The notes: generated from the letters alone by a model not told the origin. A stretch of DNA of 64,000 nt from Haloarcula sp. CBA1127 (GCF_001485575.1 NZ_BCNB01000006.1:1116001-1180000), one strand, 5' to 3'; positions 1-9,058 are shown, counted from the stretch's first letter. A program made the numbers and translations.

Positions 1-345
1 ATGGAGGAGTATCTCGGCGTCCGTCCTGACACCGACGCTGAGGGCTGCCTGCAGGACATCCACTGGACCAACGGGTCCTTCGGCTACTTCCCGACCTACA
101 CGCTCGGGTCGGTGCTGGCCGCGCAACTGGACCACCACGCTCGACAGGACATCGACGGCTTCGACGACCACATCCGTGCCGGCGAGTTCGACCCGATCCA
201 CGACTGGCTCACCGAGAACGTCCACCAGCACGGCGCTCGCTACCGGACCGACGACCTCGTCGAAGAAGCGACTGGCGAATCCTTCACCGCTGAGCACTTC
301 CTCGACTACGCCGAGGAGAAGTACCGCACGCTGTACGACTGCTGA
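1..345 (+). CDS. M32 family metallocarboxypeptidase, C-terminal part
   Basis: This is the C-terminal end of a thermostable carboxypeptidase 1 (peptidase family M32), a cytosolic zinc enzyme that removes C-terminal residues from peptides. The visible segment, with [19 protein letters not shown] at about residues 26-44, matches the conserved last helical region of the family. The zinc-binding HEXXH region would lie upstream, outside the window. The ATG at position 1 is probably an internal methionine, because family members are about 500 residues and only 114 are visible. The family call is good; the true start cannot be seen. Confidence 0.85.
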   Translation: MEEYLGVRPDTDAEGCLQDIHWTNGSFGYFPTYTLGSVLAAQLDHHARQDIDGFDDHIRAGEFDPIHDWLTENVHQHGARYRTDDLVEEATGESFTAEHFLDYAEEKYRTLYDC

Positions 346-402
346 CACGACGGTCGACGAACGCCGTTCCAGATATCGACTCTGATACTATTGGGCAACT
401 CG

Positions 403-410
403 TTTTATAT
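403..410 (+). promoter_or_regulatory. TATA box of the chemotaxis transducer gene
   Basis: TTTTATAT lies about 28 bases before the ATG at 435. This is the usual archaeal spacing for leaderless transcription, so it favours the ATG at 435 over the GTG at 423. Confidence 0.55.
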
Positions 411-434
411 TCCCCGTCCATTGTGACGACTACT

Positions 435-1421
435 ATGGCTGAGAGACCGACAGAAAACGTACGGGGTCAAACAGGTTCGGGGATCGACGACAATATCGAC
501 GCGGATATTCAGGACGATATCGCGGAGGACATCGATACAGAAGCCGGCTACAGCCACACCGCTGCAAGCGAGATTCAGACCATGCTGGCTGATCTGGAAG
601 GGTCGTCGGTCGGTATCGCCGAGGAAACCGCCGACATCCGCGAACAGGCCGCCGAGCAGTACGAGAGTCTGACAGACATCGCAAACGAAGTGTCGAACCT
701 CTCTGCGTCGGTCGAGCAGATCGCCTCGTCATCTGAAGAAGTTTCGGCGGCCTCCCGCGAAGCGAAGGAACTCGCCGAGCGCGGACAGGGGAACGCTGAC
801 GACGTCCATGAGGCGATGGAGAACATCCAGCAGGCGGCCGACAGCGTCGCCGAGGACGTCAAGACGATACAGCAGAGCGTTCAGGAGATCGACGAAATCG
901 TCGATGTCATCAACGATATCGCCGACCAGACCAATATGCTGGCGCTGAACGCGTCCATCGAGGCCGCTCGCGCCGGCGAGGCCGGCGAAGGATTCGCCGT
1001 CGTCGCAAACGAGGTCAAGAGCCTCGCCGAGGAGTCACAGGAGCAGGCGACGACTATCGAGCAGATGATCGACGGGATTCAGGACGATACCGAGAACGCT
1101 GTCGAGAGTCTCGAAGAGAGCAACGACGAGATTGACGAGGGTATCGACACCGTTGAGGAATCGACCCAGATTCTCGGAGAGATCGACGACACCGTCCGCG
1201 AGGTCAACAACGGTATCGAGGAGGTCGCGACGGCCACGGACCAGCAGGCTGCTTCGACTGAGGAAGTGGCGAGCATGATCGACCAGTCCACGGATACAGC
1301 CAAAGATATCGCCGACAGTACGGCCGACATCGCCGACGAATCCGATGGGCAAACAGACCTTCTCACCGACATCAATCAGGCGATAGACGACCTCGTTGCG
1401 GACCTCCAGCGCAACAACTGA
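435..1421 (+). CDS. Soluble methyl-accepting chemotaxis transducer
   Basis: A 328-residue cytosolic receptor-type signalling protein that should couple to CheW/CheA and bias the archaellum motor. It has no hydrophobic segment, so it senses an internal signal or works with a partner. The N-terminal about 40 residues are acidic and unstructured-looking. The rest is a long coiled coil with the conserved hairpin tip (about residues 165-197, [18 protein letters not shown] followed by [18 protein letters not shown]), which binds CheA/CheW. No HAMP or ligand domain is seen, so it is shorter than most haloarchaeal Htr proteins. The ATG at 435 is chosen from the TATA spacing. The ligand is unknown. 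Confidence 0.85.
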   Translation: MAERPTENVRGQTGSGIDDNIDADIQDDIAEDIDTEAGYSHTAASEIQTMLADLEGSSVGIAEETADIREQAAEQYESLTDIANEVSNLSASVEQIASSSEEVSAASREAKELAERGQGNADDVHEAMENIQQAADSVAEDVKTIQQSVQEIDEIVDVINDIADQTNMLALNASIEAARAGEAGEGFAVVANEVKSLAEESQEQATTIEQMIDGIQDDTENAVESLEESNDEIDEGIDTVEESTQILGEIDDTVREVNNGIEEVATATDQQAASTEEVASMIDQSTDTAKDIADSTADIADESDGQTDLLTDINQAIDDLVADLQRNN

Positions 1422-1473
1422 GCCGGCTGGACATCTCGGCCCTACACCTCAAAACACTCGAGACGAACCAGTC

Positions 1474-1482
1474 GTTTATTTC
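1474..1482 (+). promoter_or_regulatory. TATA box of ubaA
   Basis: GTTTATTTC is centred about 26 bases before the ATG at 1504, predicting a leaderless mRNA. It excludes the longer reading frame that begins at 1396 inside the previous gene. Confidence 0.5.
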
Positions 1483-1503
1483 TCCGGGTGGCGTACGACC
1501 ACT

Positions 1504-2319
1504 ATGCGACCGGATCTGGACCCAGAACAGCTTGACCGCTACTCCCGGCACATCATCATGAACGACGTCGGGCCGGAGGGCCAGGCCGCACTGCTCGACA
1601 CCGATGTGCTGGTCGTCGGGGCCGGCGGCCTCGGCGCACCAGTCCTCCAGTATCTCGCGGCCGCGGGCATCGGGCGGCTTGGAATCGTCGACGACGACGT
1701 GGTCGAGCGGTCGAACCTCCAGCGGCAGGTCATCCACACGGACGACGACGTTGGCCGGTCAAAAGTCGACAGCGCCGCTGAGTTCGTCACGGGACTCAAT
1801 CCCGACGTGACCGTCGACCGCCACGAACTGCGGCTGGCGCGGGAGAACGCGACCGACCTGGTGGCCGACTACGACATCGTCGTTGACGCCTCCGACAACT
1901 TCGCTACGCGCTTTCTCGTCAACGACGCCTGTACGCTCTCGGGCACGCCGTTCTCTCACGGAGCTATCTTCCAGTTCGAGGGCCAGGTGACGACGTTTTC
2001 GGGCGACAGCCCGTGTTACCGCTGTCTGTTCCCCGAGGCCCCACCGGAGGGCACCGTCCCCGACTGCGCGACTGCAGGCGTTCTCGGTGTCCTGCCGGGC
2101 ACTATCGGATGTATGCAAGCGACCGAAGTCGTCAAGCTCGCGATGGACTACGGCGAGACGCTGGAGGGGCGGCTCGTCGCCTATGATGCCGCCGAGATGT
2201 CCTTTGAGGAGGTCCCTATCGCGCCCAAGCCGGATTGCCCGGTCTGTGGCGACGACCCGGCCATCGCGAGCGTCGCCGACGCCAGCTACGAGGGTCGCTG
2301 TTCGCTCGCTGAGGACTGA
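1504..2319 (+). CDS. ubaA: E1-like SAMP/MoaD-activating enzyme
   Basis: A 271-residue MoeB/ThiF/HesA-family adenylyltransferase. In haloarchaea the single E1-like enzyme UbaA adenylates the C-terminal glycine of ubiquitin-like SAMP/MoaD proteins, for protein conjugation and for sulfur transfer to molybdopterin and thiolated tRNA. The nucleotide-binding loop GAGGLG is at residues 39-44. A catalytic-type cysteine in PDCATAG is at residue 188, the position reported for the Haloferax enzyme. Two CxxC pairs (171/174 and 245/248) form the structural zinc site. A SAMP-type substrate gene lies in this window at 29652-29924. The start follows the TATA position. Confidence 0.92.
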   Translation: MRPDLDPEQLDRYSRHIIMNDVGPEGQAALLDTDVLVVGAGGLGAPVLQYLAAAGIGRLGIVDDDVVERSNLQRQVIHTDDDVGRSKVDSAAEFVTGLNPDVTVDRHELRLARENATDLVADYDIVVDASDNFATRFLVNDACTLSGTPFSHGAIFQFEGQVTTFSGDSPCYRCLFPEAPPEGTVPDCATAGVLGVLPGTIGCMQATEVVKLAMDYGETLEGRLVAYDAAEMSFEEVPIAPKPDCPVCGDDPAIASVADASYEGRCSLAED

Positions 2320-2413
2320 CCGGCTCGTTCTCAACTGACTGCCAATTTTCACGCTTGATACTGTGGAACCGAGCTTTATGCGCTAATAGTCGACAGTAGT
2401 GGTATCGATTTAC

Positions 2414-2785
2414 ATGGCCCGCCCTGACCACGCATCTCGTCCCTTCTCGGTTCGCCTCCAGAAGCCCAGCTACGTCGAACTGGTGTTCTCGCTGGTGCTC
2501 GTCTGGGGCTTTGGCGACGCGCTGTCGACGCTGTTCGCCGCGCAGGTTGCTGGGCCGGGGCTAGAAGCAAACCCCTGGATACGGACGCTCCTGATTCACG
2601 AACCGCTGCTCGTGATTGCCCTGAAGATGGCCGTCGTCCTCTACGTTGGTGTCGTCCTGCTGGAGTGTCGCGACGTGGTTGAGCGGGTCCCGCTGTGGCG
2701 GGCCTGGCTCCTGACTGTCGTCGCCCTCGGCGCGGTTGTCGTCCTCGGCAACACCTACGTCGGGCTGGTCGCAGCGACAGTATGA
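2414..2785 (+). CDS. Small haloarchaeal membrane protein (DUF5658-like)
   Basis: A 123-residue protein with about three transmembrane helices (roughly residues 20-40, 66-86 and 95-118) and a GLEANPW motif after the first helix, resembling the DUF5658 membrane proteins of haloarchaea. Its function is unknown. The ATG at 2414 is preferred over a GTG at 2399 because a TATA-like CTTTATG at about 2374 predicts transcription starting near 2400. It stands alone between ubaA and the convergent riboflavin synthase gene. Confidence 0.65.
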   Translation: MARPDHASRPFSVRLQKPSYVELVFSLVLVWGFGDALSTLFAAQVAGPGLEANPWIRTLLIHEPLLVIALKMAVVLYVGVVLLECRDVVERVPLWRAWLLTVVALGAVVVLGNTYVGLVAATV

Positions 2786-2853
2786 GCTTCCGGTGCTTGG
2801 TCGCCTCAGCTGTGCAGCGCCTTTCACACCCTCATTGGACTGCAGGTCTGGGT

Positions 2854-3432
2854 TCAAGCCAGTGAACTGGCTGCGTATTTTGCCAGAATGTCTGCTTCGA
2901 AATGGACCCGGTCACCAGAGTCCTTTGTCGCTAGTGTCGTCCGGTCGTACGTCTCCGGTACGACTGCGACGCTGAACGTGTCTGCAGACACGTCACTGAC
3001 AGTTAGACTGATGCCATCGAGTGCCACAGACCCCTTTTCAACGAGGTACGGCTCGTACCCTTCGGGGATACTGAACCGAAACTGCCAGCCGTCACCTCGC
3101 CTCTCTGCGGCAATAATTTCTGTGACGGTGTCGACTGTCCCCTTGACAACGTGTCCGTGAAACCGGCCGTCTGCTGGCACCGGTCGTTCGATGTTTACGA
3201 CAGCATCGGCTGAAAGCGTGGCGAGATACGTCCGGGTGACAGTTTCTGTAGAAAGTGCCGCCTTAAACCCATCAGTATCGACGGATTCTGCGGTCACGCA
3301 CACCCCGCTGACGCTGACACTGTCCGCTGTGTCGATGTCTGTGGTCTCCGCCGTGATTCGAATTGTGGTGCCCTGCTCGTTTTGCTCGACTGCTCTTACC
3401 GTTCCTGTCGTTTCGATGACGCCAGTGTACAT
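2854..3432 (-). CDS. ribE: Riboflavin synthase, lumazine-binding two-domain type
   Basis: A 192-residue riboflavin synthase that dismutates two molecules of 6,7-dimethyl-8-ribityllumazine into riboflavin and a pyrimidinedione. It starts MYTGVIETTGTV, the typical first strand of the bacterial alpha-chain fold. The second lumazine-binding barrel begins at about residue 98 (FHGHVVKGTVDTVTEI), with KGSVALDGISLTVSDV at about residues 138-153. Length and the two-barrel layout match the family. The ATG at 3432 is chosen over the upstream extension because the family begins with M(F/Y)TG. It is monocistronic here; other riboflavin genes are not nearby. Confidence 0.92.
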   Translation of the reverse strand: MYTGVIETTGTVRAVEQNEQGTTIRITAETTDIDTADSVSVSGVCVTAESVDTDGFKAALSTETVTRTYLATLSADAVVNIERPVPADGRFHGHVVKGTVDTVTEIIAAERRGDGWQFRFSIPEGYEPYLVEKGSVALDGISLTVSDVSADTFSVAVVPETYDRTTLATKDSGDRVHFEADILAKYAASSLA

Positions 3433-3602
3433 GCGATTTTGCTGACGTTCAACTGTCACAAAACAGTTACCAATCTCAGATATGAGATGGGGCGGCGGGT
3501 ACACAACTCTCTGGAACGCAACCCTGACCAACGCAGTGCTAGCAGTTCGTCCACGCTGGGTTCACAACGTTTTATCAGCCGCCACTCGGAGTAGCCGACC
3601 CA

Positions 3603-4361
3603 ATGGAGACAGCCACGGCACCCGACGGGACCGCCATCGCATACGACCGCCCCGGCGACGGCACGCCGGTCGTGCTCGTCCACGGCACGACCGGAACGTC
3701 GGCGGTCTGGGACCGGCTTCGCTCTCAGTTGCCCGACGGCTACACGCCCGTCGCGATGGACCGGCGGGGCCGAGGCGAGAGCGGCGACGCCGATGACCAC
3801 TCGCTCGCCCGCGAGGTTGACGACGTGGTGGCGCTGATCGACGCACTCCCGGGTGACCCAGTGTTGTTCGGTCACTCCTTTGGTGGCCTCTGTGCGCTGG
3901 AGGCCGCCAGAGAGACCGATATCGCACAGCTCATCCTGTACGAGCCGGCGATTCTCGTCGGTGCGCACCGCGCTGAGCCGCCGCTCGCGCCGCGACTCCG
4001 GGACCATCTCGACGCGGGCGACCGTGAGGCCGTCATCGAGGCGTTCTTCCGCGAGACGAGCACCAGCGGCGACCCTTCGCAGTGGCCCATCGCCGAGCGT
4101 GCACCGCTCGCTGAGACCGTCGTCCGAGAGAGCGCAGTGGTCGGATCCTACGAACTCCCCGACACACTGTCGATTGACACACCAGCGCTGCTTCTTGCTG
4201 GGGCTGAGAGTCCGGCGTATCTCCGCGATGGCATTCGGGCAATCGGGGATGCGATGAGTGGTGCCTCATTCGTCGAACTGGCCGATGTCGGCCACGTCGG
4301 CGTCTGGCGAGCCCCTGAAAAGGTCGGCGCGGCCGTCCGCTCGTTCTTGCCCGACTGCTGA
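3603..4361 (+). CDS. Alpha/beta-fold hydrolase
   Basis: A 252-residue cytosolic alpha/beta hydrolase. The oxyanion-hole HG pair is at residues 27-28. The nucleophile elbow GHSFGG carries the serine at about residue 92. A late histidine in DVGHVGVW is the likely catalytic base. The substrate is unknown; related proteins act as esterases or on small acyl or enol compounds. A TATA-like GTTTTATC at 3569-3576 lies about 30 bases before the ATG and supports this start. The gene is convergent with the cobalamin-binding protein that follows. Confidence 0.85.
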   Translation: METATAPDGTAIAYDRPGDGTPVVLVHGTTGTSAVWDRLRSQLPDGYTPVAMDRRGRGESGDADDHSLAREVDDVVALIDALPGDPVLFGHSFGGLCALEAARETDIAQLILYEPAILVGAHRAEPPLAPRLRDHLDAGDREAVIEAFFRETSTSGDPSQWPIAERAPLAETVVRESAVVGSYELPDTLSIDTPALLLAGAESPAYLRDGIRAIGDAMSGASFVELADVGHVGVWRAPEKVGAAVRSFLPDC

Positions 4362-4385
4362 CGCCGTGTTCGGAGCGCTGGCAGT

Positions 4386-5297
4386 TTACGCCCGGACCGT
4401 TCCGAGTTCGACGACGGCGTCCCGCGGCGGCGTCTCGAACAGGTCCGGGTGGACGAGCGCCGCCAGAAACTCAAGCGTGTCCACGAGCCGCGGCCCCGAC
4501 CGATTCACGTAGTGGTGGCCGTCCATCACGTACGCCCGGCCGTCCCGAACCGCAGTTAGGTCGTCGAACCCGGGTCGTCTGGTCAGGTCTGTGAGGTTCT
4601 CGCGGGTCTGTGCCACGTCGAAACCACACGGTGCAGCCACCAGCACTTCGGGGTCGTATTCGACGACTTCTTCCCACTCGCGCGGCCGGGAGTGAGCGCC
4701 GTCTTCTTCCATCCCGTAGGTGCCGCCCACCATCTCGATCATCTCTGGGACCCAGTGCCCGGCGGCCATCACCGGGTCAAGCCAGTCGAGTACCGCCACA
4801 CGGGGGGCCGTCCCGGCCCGCGTCGCTGTCGTCTCCACTGCTGCGACCCTGTCCCGGAGGTCTGCGACGAGTTCGGCGGCGCGGTCGTCGCGCCCGACCG
4901 CCGCGCCGACCCGGTGGATGGAGTCGAACAGGTCATCGAGGCTGTGGACATCGAGCGTCAGGACGTCGGCGTCCAGCCCCAGTTCTTCGACAGCCTCAGC
5001 GACCACCACGTGGTCGACGGCACACACGTCACAGACGCCCTGGGTGACGATGAGGCCGGGCTCCAGTTCCGCGAGTGTCTCGCGGTCGATGGCGTAGACG
5101 CCGTCGCTCTCCTCGGCGGCCGCGACCTGCTCGTTAATCTCGTCACTCGATGCCGTCGGGTCGACGCGTGACCGATTGACCGACGGCTTCTCGCGGGCCG
5201 CCGGCGGATGGTCGCACTCGTGTGAGACACCGACCGGCTCGACGCCGAGCGCGTAGACGATTTCCGTCGCTGAGGGCAGGAGCGTGACGACTCGCAT
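4386..5297 (-). CDS. Cobalamin-binding protein, BtuF-like
   Basis: A 303-residue protein of the helical-backbone periplasmic-binding fold related to BtuF, the vitamin B12 binding component of ABC importers. It begins MRVVTLLPSATEIVYALG, the typical first strand, with no signal peptide. It is therefore either cytosolic or a member of the signal-less cobalamin-binding subgroup common in haloarchaea. A cysteine pair in GVCDVC (about residue 88) and a conserved EW...YDPEVLV segment in the second lobe are visible. No BtuC or BtuD gene is adjacent, so transport is not shown by context. Ligand assignment is by family only. Confidence 0.8.
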   Translation of the reverse strand: MRVVTLLPSATEIVYALGVEPVGVSHECDHPPAAREKPSVNRSRVDPTASSDEINEQVAAAEESDGVYAIDRETLAELEPGLIVTQGVCDVCAVDHVVVAEAVEELGLDADVLTLDVHSLDDLFDSIHRVGAAVGRDDRAAELVADLRDRVAAVETTATRAGTAPRVAVLDWLDPVMAAGHWVPEMIEMVGGTYGMEEDGAHSRPREWEEVVEYDPEVLVAAPCGFDVAQTRENLTDLTRRPGFDDLTAVRDGRAYVMDGHHYVNRSGPRLVDTLEFLAALVHPDLFETPPRDAVVELGTVRA

Positions 5298-5392
5298 ACT
5301 CTGACCTTAGCCCGCGCGGACAAAAACCTGCGTCCGTCACATCGCCCACACGCTTCGTTACGCTTACCCTCTGTCGCCGACGAGACGCGAGC

Positions 5393-5872
5393 ATGGAAGT
5401 CAAGTCGCGACACCACCTCCGTTCGGACGAGGTCGACACCATCACGACGGCGCTGTCGGAGAACCTCGGTGTCGAACTCGACGCGGACAGCTTCGAGAAG
5501 GTCGAGTTCGACGACAGCGACTGGGATGTCGTCCTCGTCGACGGCGACCCGCTCGTCCTCTATCTGAACGGCGAACCGTTCCTCACAGTACAAGGTGCCA
5601 ATCAGCATCCGCCACAGAAACACATCGTCACCGTGGACGCCGGGGCCGTCTCCTTTGTCTCGGACGGCGCTGATATCATGCGGCCGGGTATCACCGAGGC
5701 CGACGACGACATCAGTGCGGACGACTTGGTCGTCATCAACGAGGAGTCCCACGGGAAGTTCCTCGCTGTCGGCCGTGCACAGACCGACGGCGACGACATG
5801 GTCGGCGACAGCGGGAAAGTCGTCAAATCGCTCCACCACGTCGGCGACGACCTGTTCGAGTTCTCGGTGTAG
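5393..5872 (+). CDS. PUA-domain RNA-binding protein
   Basis: A 159-residue protein with a short N-terminal pre-PUA domain (about residues 1-75) and a C-terminal PUA domain (about 78-155) containing KHIVTVDAGAVSFVSDGADI and the following RPGI strand. This is the architecture of the archaeal homologues of MCT-1/Tma20, which bind tRNA or the ribosome. The probable role is in translation initiation or recycling, inferred from the family. It stands alone. Confidence 0.85.
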   Translation: MEVKSRHHLRSDEVDTITTALSENLGVELDADSFEKVEFDDSDWDVVLVDGDPLVLYLNGEPFLTVQGANQHPPQKHIVTVDAGAVSFVSDGADIMRPGITEADDDISADDLVVINEESHGKFLAVGRAQTDGDDMVGDSGKVVKSLHHVGDDLFEFSV

Positions 5873-5898
5873 CGCGATCCACTGGTATCGTACTCCGG

Positions 5899-6341
5899 TC
5901 ACACCAGCGGTCGGAGCCCGAATCGGTCGAGGGAACGGTCTATGCTGATTCTAACAACCGCTTCGGCCACGCCAGCGCACACGGCTACCCCGAGCAGCAG
6001 CGGCCAGACAGTGAGATACGACGACAGCGGTGGAGATGTGTCCCGTAGAGCCACTGAGACACTGTGTTGCCGAGCAGCCACACCGTCACGACCACCGGCG
6101 TGACAAGCGAAAGGCGGCTACAGAGATACAGCGGGACGGCGGCTACGAGGACCATCCCAACGGCGGCGTAGCCGGCCCCGAACACGAGTTTCGTCGGGTC
6201 CTGCGACGAGAAATGGACGCCGTTTGCAAACAGCCACGACAGCACGCCGATGGCATAGAGAACGCCACCGACGGCTGCGACGGTGCTGGGAGTCATCCTA
6301 GTGGAGGGCGTGCGCATCGGTATCAGTATTCGTTCCATCAT
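5899..6341 (-). pseudogene. Four-helix membrane protein gene split by a frameshift
   Basis: Two minus-strand frames make one sensible membrane protein. From the start at 6341 the first frame gives three transmembrane helices and then runs into a non-hydrophobic tail (HRCRRISLSGRCCSG) before a stop. The overlapping second frame continues at SPPLSSYLTVWPLLLG with a fourth helix and ends in a DRFGLRPLV tail at 5899. The switch is near 6036-6045, in a GTGT run. Joined, the product would be about 146 residues. Either the gene is broken or the sequence has an indel here. Function unknown; codon bias in both halves looks coding. Confidence 0.5.
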
Positions 6342-6462
6342 CTGAATAACCTTTTGTGCATCGCAGGCCGTTCTCGGCCGTCACCACGCCTGCTCAGGGC
6401 GTGCTGTAGCGATACGTTCGATGGACGAAAAGTTGAAACGGGTAGCGCACGCCGTGAGTGAC

Positions 6463-6822
6463 ATGGGACTGATGAGCAAGATCCTCGGGGAGTCTGGATC
6501 CTCTCGGAACACCGAGGATTACGTCGAACTGGATGCGAACGAATTCGAGATGACCGGGACGGAACTTGAGCGCCAGATCCGGATCGCCCGTATCAGCGAC
6601 AAGCAGGACGTCATCGACATCAAAGACGCCGTCTACGACGGCGACGTGGTTGTCGCGGACATCACGCGCCACTCCACGCAGGACCGCACGATGGAACACA
6701 TCAGCGACGAACTCAAGCAGGTCGCCAACGAGGTCGGCGGCGACATCGTCCAGAAGGATGACGACCAGCTCATCATCACGCCGGCTGGCGTCGGCATCTC
6801 TCGGGAACGACTCGGTCAGTAG
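6463..6822 (+). CDS. sepF: Cell division protein SepF, archaeal
   Basis: A 119-residue protein of the SepF/DUF552 family. Archaeal SepF anchors FtsZ to the membrane at the division site through a short amphipathic N-terminus. Here MGLMSKILGES begins the protein and is followed by EDYVELD and the compact SepF fold (about residues 25-115, including VVVADITR and a C-terminal ITPAGVGIS). The frame is open from an ATG at 6421, but 6463 is preferred because the membrane-targeting sequence MGxMSKILG should be at the very N-terminus and the length then matches family members. The ftsZ genes are not in the window. Confidence 0.88.
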   Translation: MGLMSKILGESGSSRNTEDYVELDANEFEMTGTELERQIRIARISDKQDVIDIKDAVYDGDVVVADITRHSTQDRTMEHISDELKQVANEVGGDIVQKDDDQLIITPAGVGISRERLGQ

Positions 6823-6945
6823 GATTGTGACAGCCCGGTCGACGGAACCTCGCTGTTCGGTCGATCTTGTCAGCTTGTATCAGTCTAACTGCCGGTTTTC
6901 GGGGGCTTCAATGCGTTTTTCGGTGTCGCCACGCTAAGGGCGGCA

Positions 6946-7890
6946 ATGACTGAACCGGCGATACGCGCCAGTGGGTTACAGAAGCGCTACGGCGATGTGC
7001 AGGCGCTTGACGACCTGGAACTGACAGTTGAGCAGGGCGAGTTCTTTGGGTTGCTCGGGCCAAACGGAGCCGGCAAGACGACGTTTATTAACACGCTGGT
7101 CGGTCTCGTCCACAAGGACCGCGGGACCGCCGAAGTGTTCGGCTTCGACGTAGAAGACGACTACCGGGAGGCCCGTGACCGCATCGGCGTCGCGCCCCAG
7201 GAATTCAACGTCGACCGTTTCTTCCCCATTATCGAGGTGCTGGAACACAAGGCCGGCTACCACGGCATCGGTCGGGCCGAGGCCCGCGAACGCGCCGAAG
7301 ACGCGCTGAAGACGGTTGGTATCTGGGACAAGCGGGACACGCGCTTCGACTGGCTCTCCGGCGGCATGAAACGTCGCTTCGTCCTCGCCCGTGCACTGGT
7401 TTCTGACCCGGACCTGCTCATCCTTGACGAGCCGACGGCTGGGGTCGATGTCCAGCTTCGCCACGACCTCTGGGATATTATCAACCGGATGAATGACGCT
7501 GGGACGACGATTTTGCTGACGACCCATTACATCGAGGAGGCCGAACGCCTCTGTGACCGGGTTGCAATCATGGACGACGGGCGGAAAGTCGAGGTGGCGA
7601 CCCCCGACGACCTGATGGCTCGCGGCACGGACACCATCGTCCTCGAACTCGCCGAGATGCCACGGACGGCCCCGAGACTTGATGTTGACGGCATCACTGA
7701 CATCGAACTGACCGACGAGGGGCTGGCCGTCACTGCGATGGGCGGGAGCCAGACCGCGCCGGCCATCATGCGCGAACTCGAAGCGCAGGGCCACACCGTC
7801 ACCTCGCTCGAAATCCGCCGCGCGTCGCTCGAAGAGGTGTTCGTCGACATGACCCGCGACGACCGCGAGTACGCGGAGGTATCCGCATGA
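6946..7890 (+). CDS. ABC exporter ATP-binding protein (ABC-2, drug-resistance type)
   Basis: A 314-residue ATPase of the DrrA/NodI type. It has Walker A GPNGAGKTT (residues 38-46), the signature LSGGMKRR (about 137-144) and Walker B LLILDEPTAGVD (about 157-168), followed by a switch histidine and a C-terminal regulatory extension. It overlaps the permease gene by four bases (ATGA at 7887-7890), so the two are translationally coupled and form one exporter. The cargo is unknown; the family moves lipids, polysaccharides or hydrophobic compounds. Confidence 0.9.
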   Translation: MTEPAIRASGLQKRYGDVQALDDLELTVEQGEFFGLLGPNGAGKTTFINTLVGLVHKDRGTAEVFGFDVEDDYREARDRIGVAPQEFNVDRFFPIIEVLEHKAGYHGIGRAEARERAEDALKTVGIWDKRDTRFDWLSGGMKRRFVLARALVSDPDLLILDEPTAGVDVQLRHDLWDIINRMNDAGTTILLTTHYIEEAERLCDRVAIMDDGRKVEVATPDDLMARGTDTIVLELAEMPRTAPRLDVDGITDIELTDEGLAVTAMGGSQTAPAIMRELEAQGHTVTSLEIRRASLEEVFVDMTRDDREYAEVSA

Positions 7891-8654
7891 ATCAGAACAC
7901 GACGCAGTTCCTGACGCTGGTCCGCCGGGAAATCCTCCGGTTCGTCCGCCGCCCGTACAACACCTTCCTCCCGCCGATCATCACGAACGCGCTCTATTTC
8001 TCCGTGTTCGGCGTGATTCTGGGGAGCCGAATCGGCGAAATTGCGGGCGCGAGTTATCTCCAGTTCGTCCTGCCCGGACTTGTCGTGCTGGGGGCCATCT
8101 CTGACAGTTTCGAGAACGCCTCCTTCACTATCTTCCACGGGCGCTGGAACGACTACATTCAGGCTGTCCTCACCTCGCCGATGTCGAACCGAAGCATGGT
8201 GGCGGCCTACGTCTCGGCCAGCGCGCTCCGGGGAATCGTCACGTCGCTGCTGATCGTCGGCGTGGGGCTGATATTCACCTCGGTTTCAGTCCCCAACCCC
8301 GTGTATCTCGTCTCGTTCCTGCTGGTGATTACCACATTGTTCGGCGGGCTCGGCGTCATCGGCGGCCTCTGGGCGAGCGACTTCGACTACCTCACGGTGA
8401 TGAACCAGTTCATCCTCCGCCCGCTGGTGTTCTTCGGCGCGGTGTTCTACTCGCTCGAAGAACTCCCGGAATTCTGGGGGAGAGTCTCGCTGCTCAACCC
8501 CATGGTGTATATGGTGAACGGCGTTCGCTACGGCATGATCGGTGTGACCGAAATCGACCCGAACACGTCGCTGGCCGTCCTGACCGGGACGACCGTGGTC
8601 GTGCTGTCAATCGACTACGTGCTGTTCAAGCGCGGTTACGGGCTCGCCGAGTAG
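7887..8654 (+). CDS. ABC-2 type transporter permease
   Basis: A 255-residue membrane protein with about six transmembrane helices, the partner of the ATPase whose stop codon it overlaps. The N-terminal FLTLVRREILRFVRRPYNTF segment before the first helix and the late PLVFFGAVFYSLEELPEFW region match ABC-2 permeases of the NodJ/DrrB type. It forms the membrane channel of the exporter, probably as a dimer. The substrate cannot be told from the sequence. Confidence 0.88.
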   Translation: MNQNTTQFLTLVRREILRFVRRPYNTFLPPIITNALYFSVFGVILGSRIGEIAGASYLQFVLPGLVVLGAISDSFENASFTIFHGRWNDYIQAVLTSPMSNRSMVAAYVSASALRGIVTSLLIVGVGLIFTSVSVPNPVYLVSFLLVITTLFGGLGVIGGLWASDFDYLTVMNQFILRPLVFFGAVFYSLEELPEFWGRVSLLNPMVYMVNGVRYGMIGVTEIDPNTSLAVLTGTTVVVLSIDYVLFKRGYGLAE

Positions 8655-9058
8655 CGCCGTTCTGACTCCCGAATATCTCCGATCAACGGCTGCATTTTGC
8701 CGCCAATATTGCGCCGATAAAACGGGACTTCCGGCTCGGTAACTGACCTGGCCGCGAATGCCGGATTGGGTCCGCTCCGGCGGGCGGACAAACTATGACA
8801 GGTTGCCCCGGAATCCGCTGCCGTGGCAACACGAGGGGTGCCTCGTGCCCCGGATACTTGTGCGCGCCTCCGGGTGAGGCGTATGTGAACCTATGTCACA
8901 ACCGTACTTAGATGTGACGCCCGTCTGACGCTGAGTGATACTGGCGGTACTCAGTGTCGATATCGAAGAATTTCCGGATGGCTACGCGGGCCGTGCCGAA
9001 CCGATACGCAGTATCAGCCTGCCGGCACTCGCGGACTGCGTGCGCCCGACGACCGTCG
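8655..9058. other. 404-base intergenic region with clustered hairpins
   Basis: No reading frame in this stretch has haloarchaeal coding character. The first about 145 bases show nothing recognisable. The second half, from about 8799 to 8958, holds four inverted repeats, listed separately. The region separates the ABC exporter (plus strand) from a convergent DUF5611-like gene, so it could hold terminators for both or an unlisted RNA. Confidence 0.6.
8802..8958 (+). other. Cluster of four hairpins, candidate structured RNA
   Basis: Four perfect or near-perfect inverted repeats occur in 157 bases. They are GTTGCC 8802-8807 with GGCAAC 8825-8830; CACGAGG 8830-8836 with CCTCGTG 8841-8847 (four-base loop); CGCCTC 8865-8870 with GAGGCG 8876-8881; and a ten-pair stem GACGCTGAGT 8927-8936 with ACTCAGTGTC 8949-8958 containing one G-T wobble. 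No T-run follows them. It does not match SRP RNA, RNase P RNA or tRNA as far as can be judged by eye. The strand is not certain. Confidence 0.35.

Noticed and set aside
433-732. Arg/Ser-rich open frames antisense to the transducer and many similar frames elsewhere
   Set aside because: High-GC coding DNA opens long shadow frames. They are rich in Arg, Ser and Pro, lack the acidic composition of this proteome and lie over well-supported genes.
1396-1503. N-terminal extension of ubaA
   Set aside because: It would overlap the transducer stop and lie upstream of the TATA box. The E1 family begins close to the ATG at 1504.
2821-2880. GGTTCAAGCC sequence resembling a tRNA T-arm
   Set aside because: No acceptor stem or anticodon arm can be folded around it.
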